Under the pieces are notes generated by a model. The model was not told the DNA's origin, did no database searches, and saw only the letters and a program-made list of their open reading frames with translations. From NCBI RefSeq assembly GCF_000820005.1, contig NZ_CDBL01000034.1:203611-267610 (forward strand): 64,000 nt of DNA, given 5' to 3'. The DNA comes from Aeromonas piscicola (lineage in GTDB: Bacteria > Pseudomonadota > Gammaproteobacteria > Enterobacterales > Aeromonadaceae). Of this stretch, positions 57,226 through 64,000 are shown piece by piece. A program made the position numbers and the translations under genes. Positions within the stretch are counted from its first letter, which is position 1. Every line of letters begins with the position of its first letter.

Positions 57226-57334
57226 CTGAGCTCCATCTGTTCATGGGAAACTGCCAGCATATTACAAACAAGGTTTGGATTTGGTAAAGTCGCCTGCCCG
57301 CCTCCTCTTTATTTCGTTACCCACATAGGCCCCC

Positions 57335-60300
57335 ATGCGTCTGAAATTGATCAAACTCGCCGGTTTCAAGTCGTTTGTCGAGCCGACCCGCATCGAGTTC
57401 TCGGCCGACATGACAGCCGTGGTGGGGCCCAATGGCTGCGGCAAGTCCAACGTGATCGACGCCGTGCGCTGGGTGCTGGGGGAGAGTTCGGCCCGCCATC
57501 TGCGCGGCGAGAACATGACGGACGTCATCTTCAACGGCTCCATCAACCGCAGCCCCCACGGCCGCGCCTCGGTGGAGCTGGTGTTCGACAATCCCCACAA
57601 CCGGGTGCCCGGTGAATTTGGCCGCTTTACCGAAATTTCGGTGCGCCGCGAGGTGCTGCGCGACGGCTCCAACCATTACCAGATCAACGGCCAGAAGTGT
57701 CGCCGCAAGGATGTCACCGACCTCTTCCTCGGCACAGGCCTGGGCCCGCGCAGCTACGCCATCATAGAGCAGGGCACCGTCAGCCGGCTGGTGGAGTCGC
57801 GCCCCGCCGATCTCAAGCTGTTCATGGAAGAGGCCGCCGGTGTCTCCCGCTACAAGGAGCGGCGCCGGGAAACCGAGCAGCGCATCCGCCATACCCAGGA
57901 GAACCTGGAGCGGCTCGGCGATATCCGCGGCGAGCTGGGATCGCGCCTCGAGCATTTGAAAGCCCAGGCCGAAACCGCAGAGCGTTACAAGCAGCTCAAG
58001 GGCCGCAGTCGCGCCGCCCGGGCCGAGCTCATCGGTTCCGAGCTGTGGGCGCTGGAGACCCGCCTCGGCGAAGCCAAGGCCGAGCTGGCCCAGGCCGAAC
58101 AGGCATTGGCGGCGCTGGATGCCAAGCGCACCGCCGACGAGGGACGCCACGTCACCCTGTCGGTGGCCCGCCAGGAGGCCCAGGCCGAGCAGGCGAGCCG
58201 CCAGCAGCAGATTTTTCTCGGTGGTCAGGCCATCGCCCGCCTCGAACAACAGCAACTGCACCAGACCGAGCTTGGCCGTGACTGGCAGGCCCGGCGCCAG
58301 GCGCTCGGCGAGCGTATCGAGGCGATCAAGGCCCAACTGGCCAGCCAGCAGGAGCAGCTGACCGACAGCACCCTCAGAGAGGAGGTTGAATCCGCGCGAC
58401 TCGAACAGTGTGAGCAGTTGCTCACCGATCAGCAGGAGGCGCGCCTGGCAGCCGGCGAGCAGCTGGAGCAGGCCCGGCGGCATCAGCAGCAGTGGCAGCA
58501 GCAGCTCAGCCAGTTACAGGGGCGGCTCAATCAGACCCGGGCACAGGTGAACGGTCTGCAGGAGCTGCAGGCCAAGACCCGGCTGGCCCGTCTCAAGCTG
58601 GAGGATGAACAGGCCGGCCCCCTCGGCGGGGAAGGGGAGAGCCTGCAACCCGGGCTCGATGCCCTGACGGCCGAGCTGGCACTCGCGCGCGCCCGGCTCG
58701 CCGAGCTCGATGAACAGTGGCAGGCCAGCGTGGCCCGCCATGAAGAATGCAAATCACAGCAGGGCCAGCAGAGTGGCCTGCTGCGGGAGCTGGACGCCCG
58801 CCTCACCACGCTTGACCAAATTTTGGGGGAGCAGATGGTGGGTGCCACCCTGGCGGATCGGCTGCAGGTTGCGCCCGAATGGGCCCAGGCGCTGGACAAG
58901 GTGCTGGGGCGCTGGCTCACCGCCCAGCCAGGGGACGAGTGCAACCTTGAGCAGAGCGGACTCTGGATTGGCCCGGCCCTGCCCGCGGTTGCCGGTACCC
59001 TGGCGGCCCGACTCGAGGGCGATCATATCCCCGCCTTTCTCAACGCCATCTGGCTGGCGGAGAGCCGGGAGGCGGCACTGGCCCGCCAGCCAGGCCTCCT
59101 GGCCGGTGAGTCGGTACTGACCCCGGCGGGAGACTGGTTTGGTCCCAACTGGGCTGACCTTGGTCAGGGCGGGGCGCTCGGCACTCTGGCGCTGCTTGGT
59201 GAACGTGAGCGGTTACACACTGAACTGACGGCAGGCCGGCAGGTGCTTGGCCGGTTGGATGAGCAACTGGGTGCGGCCGATGCCGAGCGCGCCCGGCTGC
59301 ACGGCGCCTTCGAGCTGGTCCAGCGCACCGTGCGCGAGCAGGAGCGACAGTGGCAGCAATTGCGTGAAGCCTGGAGCCTGCGCGAGGGCCAGCGCCAGGA
59401 GCGGTTGCAGCGGCTCGGCCAGCTTGGCGAAGAGCTGATCAGGCTGGACCAGGAGCAGGCCGAGGAGGCGCAGCGACTGGCCACGGCCCTGCAGCAGCTC
59501 GAGCTCGATGAAGCGCGGCTCGGCGAATTGCAGGAGCAGGGCGAGCCGCTGGCTCAGGCGCTGCAACTTGCCCAGGAGCGGGTCAGCAGTGCCGAGCGGG
59601 CGGTGGAAGAGGCTCGCTTGCGCCGGGAGCAGCAGCAGGCCGGCTGCCAGCGTTTGCAGCTGGAGCTGCAGAATCAGCGCCAGCTCATCACGCTGCGTGA
59701 GCAGGAGCTGGCCAGGCTCGGACTGGAATTGGCCGAACTCAAGGAGCCCGGAGCCACGCCGGGTCAGGATCTGTCGCCCCTGCTGGCCGAGCAACGCAAC
59801 CTTGAAGCACTGCAACTTGCCTGCCATCAAAGGCTGGCAGAGTTGGAGCGACAACTGACCGAACTGGAGCAGGCCCGCAGCGTTGATCACAAGCAGCTGG
59901 TGACCCTGCAGGAGAAGCTGGCCCAGCTCAGATTGGAGCGCGAGCGCAACCTGACCCGCCGTCAGGGGCTGCATGAGCAGTTCGAGGAGCTGGGGGTACG
60001 GCTGGTGGATCTTGATCAGGCTGTCTTGATCGCCGCCGATCGCGGCAAGTTGCGTCAGGAGCTCCAGATGTTGGAGGTACAGGTGGAGGCACTTGGCGCC
60101 ATCAACCTGGCTGCGCTGGAGGAGTACGAAGAGGCGAAAACCCGCTCAACCTACCTGGAAAACCAGTGTCAGGATCTTGAGCAAGCGCTGGAAACTTTGA
60201 GCCAAGCCATTAAAAGAATTGATAAAGAAACACAAATACGCTTCCGTGACACTTTCGATAAGGTCAACGAAGATTTAAAATCCCTCTTTCCAAAAGTGTT

Positions 60301-60709
60301 TGGGGGAGGCAGTGCCTGGCTTGAGCTGACCTCGGATGATCTTTTGGAGGCCGGAGTGAGCATCATGGCAAGACCTCCGGGTAAGAAGAATGCTACCATT
60401 GCCCTGCTTTCCGGGGGGGAGAAGGCGTTAACCGCACTTGCGCTGGTTTTTGCCATCTTCAGACTCAATCCAGCACCATTTTGTCTGCTGGATGAGGTGG
60501 ATGCACCGCTCGATGAAGTGAACGTCGGTCGCTTCTGTTCTCTTGTCAAAGAGATGTCGAGCACAGTACAGTTCGTTTACATCAGTCATAATAAGGTCTC
60601 CATGGAGATGGCTGAGCAGCTGGTTGGCGTCACGATGCAAGAGCCCGGGGTTTCTCGCATTGTGTCGGTCGATATCGGTGAAGCCGTCGCTTTGGCTGAG
60701 CAAAACTAG
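57335..60709 (+). CDS. smc: Chromosome segregation ATPase SMC
   Basis: SMC is a ring-shaped, coiled-coil ATPase that compacts and separates chromosomes, normally with ScpA and ScpB, which are not in this window. The 1124-residue protein has Walker A GPNGCGKSN (31-39), Q-loop region YAIIEQGTVSRLV, a long coiled coil (about 165-490 and 660-960) around a hinge (about 495-640), and the C-terminal head with signature LLSGGEKALTA and Walker B CLLDEVDAPLDE. The last ~180 codons (from about 60180) are more AT-rich and use different codons than the coiled-coil part. ATG 57335 starts the conserved MRLKLIKLAGFKSF. Confidence 0.95.
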   Translation: MRLKLIKLAGFKSFVEPTRIEFSADMTAVVGPNGCGKSNVIDAVRWVLGESSARHLRGENMTDVIFNGSINRSPHGRASVELVFDNPHNRVPGEFGRFTEISVRREVLRDGSNHYQINGQKCRRKDVTDLFLGTGLGPRSYAIIEQGTVSRLVESRPADLKLFMEEAAGVSRYKERRRETEQRIRHTQENLERLGDIRGELGSRLEHLKAQAETAERYKQLKGRSRAARAELIGSELWALETRLGEAKAELAQAEQALAALDAKRTADEGRHVTLSVARQEAQAEQASRQQQIFLGGQAIARLEQQQLHQTELGRDWQARRQALGERIEAIKAQLASQQEQLTDSTLREEVESARLEQCEQLLTDQQEARLAAGEQLEQARRHQQQWQQQLSQLQGRLNQTRAQVNGLQELQAKTRLARLKLEDEQAGPLGGEGESLQPGLDALTAELALARARLAELDEQWQASVARHEECKSQQGQQSGLLRELDARLTTLDQILGEQMVGATLADRLQVAPEWAQALDKVLGRWLTAQPGDECNLEQSGLWIGPALPAVAGTLAARLEGDHIPAFLNAIWLAESREAALARQPGLLAGESVLTPAGDWFGPNWADLGQGGALGTLALLGERERLHTELTAGRQVLGRLDEQLGAADAERARLHGAFELVQRTVREQERQWQQLREAWSLREGQRQERLQRLGQLGEELIRLDQEQAEEAQRLATALQQLELDEARLGELQEQGEPLAQALQLAQERVSSAERAVEEARLRREQQQAGCQRLQLELQNQRQLITLREQELARLGLELAELKEPGATPGQDLSPLLAEQRNLEALQLACHQRLAELERQLTELEQARSVDHKQLVTLQEKLAQLRLERERNLTRRQGLHEQFEELGVRLVDLDQAVLIAADRGKLRQELQMLEVQVEALGAINLAALEEYEEAKTRSTYLENQCQDLEQALETLSQAIKRIDKETQIRFRDTFDKVNEDLKSLFPKVFGGGSAWLELTSDDLLEAGVSIMARPPGKKNATIALLSGGEKALTALALVFAIFRLNPAPFCLLDEVDAPLDEVNVGRFCSLVKEMSSTVQFVYISHNKVSMEMAEQLVGVTMQEPGVSRIVSVDIGEAVALAEQN

Positions 60710-60724
60710 AAAGAGAAGCAGCTA

Positions 60725-61849
60725 ATGCAGGAATTGCGTTACATCTTGGTTGCCCTGGGCGGTATTGCTATTGCGGCATTGCTCATTCACGGGTTGTGGA
60801 GCAACAGAAAGAATCGTCAGGCACCGATCAAAGAGAAACCTCTGGGCCGGATGGAATCCAAATCACGGACTCGTGACAATGACGCCTTCGACAGCGATGG
60901 CATAGGTCAGGTGCGTGTGGTCAGTGGCAGCCGTCGTGCCGAGCCCAAGCTCCACAGCGACGAGGCTCGCCAGCCGGATGTCAGCCGCCGCGCCCCCGTC
61001 CCCGCCTTCGATGATGAGGATGATGACGCCGAGCTGCCACCGCCCGTGGTGCGCAAGCCTGCCGCTCGCCCGGTTGCCCCTCCCCCCGTCTACGAAGAGG
61101 ACGAGGAGGAGTTCGAGGAGCCCCTGGCCGAGACAGCAGAGGAAGCGCCCGCAGCGCCGGTGCGCAAGCCTGCCCAGGTGATCCGTCGTACCCCGGTACA
61201 CCGTTCCCGTCCCCAGCGCGAGCCGCTGCTGCAACCGCTGGATGATGAACCCCTGGTCGAACCGGCTTATGCCACAGCCCCGACGTTTGGTGTGCGCGAA
61301 CCGGTTCAGGCGCCGGCTCCCGAATACAAGCAGGCCCGTTATGCAGTCCCCGAGCCTGCCTACGAGGAGCCCGTGTATGAAGAGCCCGTCCGCGAGCCGC
61401 TGATGGATACCCCGCCGGTCGAGAAGATCTGGCAGGATGTCTATGTCATCAACCTGATGGCGCGCCCCGGTCACGACCTGCAAGGGGCCACCCTGCTGGC
61501 CTCCCTGATGGCGCTGGGCTTCAAGTTTGGCGAGATGGACATCTTCCATCGCCATGAGGATCTCAACGGCAAGGGTGAAGTGCTCTTCTCCATGATCAAC
61601 ATGGTCAAGCCGGGCACCTTCAATCCCTACCGGATGGAGCAGTTCGACACCCCGGGTGTCTCCTTGTTCATGCAGTTGCCGCTGCGCAGCAATGCCGCCT
61701 TTGCCTTCGAGCACATGCTGCAGGCTGCCGACCAGCTGGCCAGCGATCTGGATGCCATGCTGACTGACATGGATCGCAGCCCGCTGAGCGACGAGACCAT
61801 AGCCCGTTACCGGCACGAACTGGCTGCCTACGAGGCCAGTCGCGACTAA
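60725..61849 (+). CDS. zipA: Cell division protein ZipA
   Basis: ZipA anchors FtsZ to the inner membrane at the division site. The 374-residue protein has one N-terminal membrane helix (YILVALGGIAIAALLIHGLW, residues 5-24). A long Pro/Glu/Arg-rich linker (about 40-230) with PVYEEDEEEFEEP-type repeats follows, and then a C-terminal FtsZ-binding domain (about 235-374: DVYVINLMARPGHDLQGATLL, FSMINMVKPGTFNPYRME, ISLFMQLP-like GVSLFMQLP). It begins 15 bp after smc and is followed by ligA, as in E. coli zipA-ligA. A terminator lies between zipA and ligA. Confidence 0.95.
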   Translation: MQELRYILVALGGIAIAALLIHGLWSNRKNRQAPIKEKPLGRMESKSRTRDNDAFDSDGIGQVRVVSGSRRAEPKLHSDEARQPDVSRRAPVPAFDDEDDDAELPPPVVRKPAARPVAPPPVYEEDEEEFEEPLAETAEEAPAAPVRKPAQVIRRTPVHRSRPQREPLLQPLDDEPLVEPAYATAPTFGVREPVQAPAPEYKQARYAVPEPAYEEPVYEEPVREPLMDTPPVEKIWQDVYVINLMARPGHDLQGATLLASLMALGFKFGEMDIFHRHEDLNGKGEVLFSMINMVKPGTFNPYRMEQFDTPGVSLFMQLPLRSNAAFAFEHMLQAADQLASDLDAMLTDMDRSPLSDETIARYRHELAAYEASRD

Positions 61850-61878
61850 GACTCCACGCGGGTCGAGTACATCAAGAG

Positions 61879-61903
61879 TGCGGTACCCCGGTGCCGCATT
61901 TTT
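61879..61903 (+). terminator. Intrinsic terminator between zipA and ligA
   Basis: TGCGGTACC pairs with GGTGCCGCA (one G-T pair) around a small loop, followed by TTTTT. It limits read-through from smc-zipA into ligA. Confidence 0.8.
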
Positions 61904-61917
61904 GTTTGTGCAGTTAA

Positions 61918-63957
<2,040 letters not shown>

Positions 63958-64000
63958 GTCGCCCAGGCCAAGCTTGCTAGCAGCGCAACCCGATAAGAGA

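Overview
The window is high-GC chromosomal DNA of a gammaproteobacterium, most likely an Aeromonas species. This is an inference from gene order (frr-uppS-cdsA-dxr-rseP-bamA-skp-lpxDA-fabZ-lpxB-rnhB-dnaE-accA; cysZ beside smc-zipA-ligA), from the closeness of many proteins to E. coli and Vibrio orthologues, and from a PliI-type lysozyme inhibitor, a family first described in Aeromonas. I saw no rRNA, tRNA, CRISPR array, insertion sequence, integrase or phage gene.

Layout. 1-16932 is the conserved envelope and replication block: the pyrH end, ribosome recycling, undecaprenyl and CDP-diglyceride synthesis, DXP reductoisomerase, RseP, BamA, Skp, the lipid A genes, RNase HII, DNA polymerase III alpha and acetyl-CoA carboxylase alpha. 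17247-24036 is an acid-stress lysine decarboxylase island (cadC, cadB, cadA) followed by pdxY, whose product makes the PLP cofactor that CadA needs. 24050-31798 carries a MATE pump with a LysR regulator, the serine transporter sdaC, a periplasmic metallo-hydrolase divergent from a LysR gene, and a yjeH-type amino acid exporter. 31860-37183 (minus strand) has a GNAT acetyltransferase, an ABC-F ATPase with an unannotated leader peptide and strong promoter, a PliI-like protein and an M13 peptidase. 37313-46288 has tilS, a diguanylate cyclase, a CPA2 cation antiporter, a patatin, an alpha/beta hydrolase with its TetR regulator, a NarL-type response regulator whose 3' end is present three times in tandem, and a glutathione S-transferase. 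46378-51896 (minus strand) has malS and a four-gene gtr-like surface glycosylation operon. 52224-57225 has a solute-binding protein, ldtD and mepK (making and cutting 3-3 peptidoglycan cross-links), a small lipoprotein, yicG and cysZ. 57335-63957 is smc-zipA-ligA.

The two most interesting signals are not ordinary genes. (1) Upstream of the ABC-F gene (34209-34479, minus strand) there is a near-consensus promoter, an ideal ribosome binding site, a 28-codon ORF and a 115-nt spacer with hairpins. This is the architecture of ribosome-mediated attenuation by ribosome-targeting antibiotics. (2) At 44627-44960 the last 33 codons of a LuxR/NarL response regulator, covering the end of its DNA-binding domain, are repeated in three 111-112 bp units. 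The two extra copies differ from each other almost only at synonymous sites, which suggests displaced gene ends rather than random debris. Also notable are a CadC without the periplasmic cysteine pair of the E. coli sensor, the four-gene gtr-like operon with an unrecognised first gene, and a codon-usage shift inside smc.
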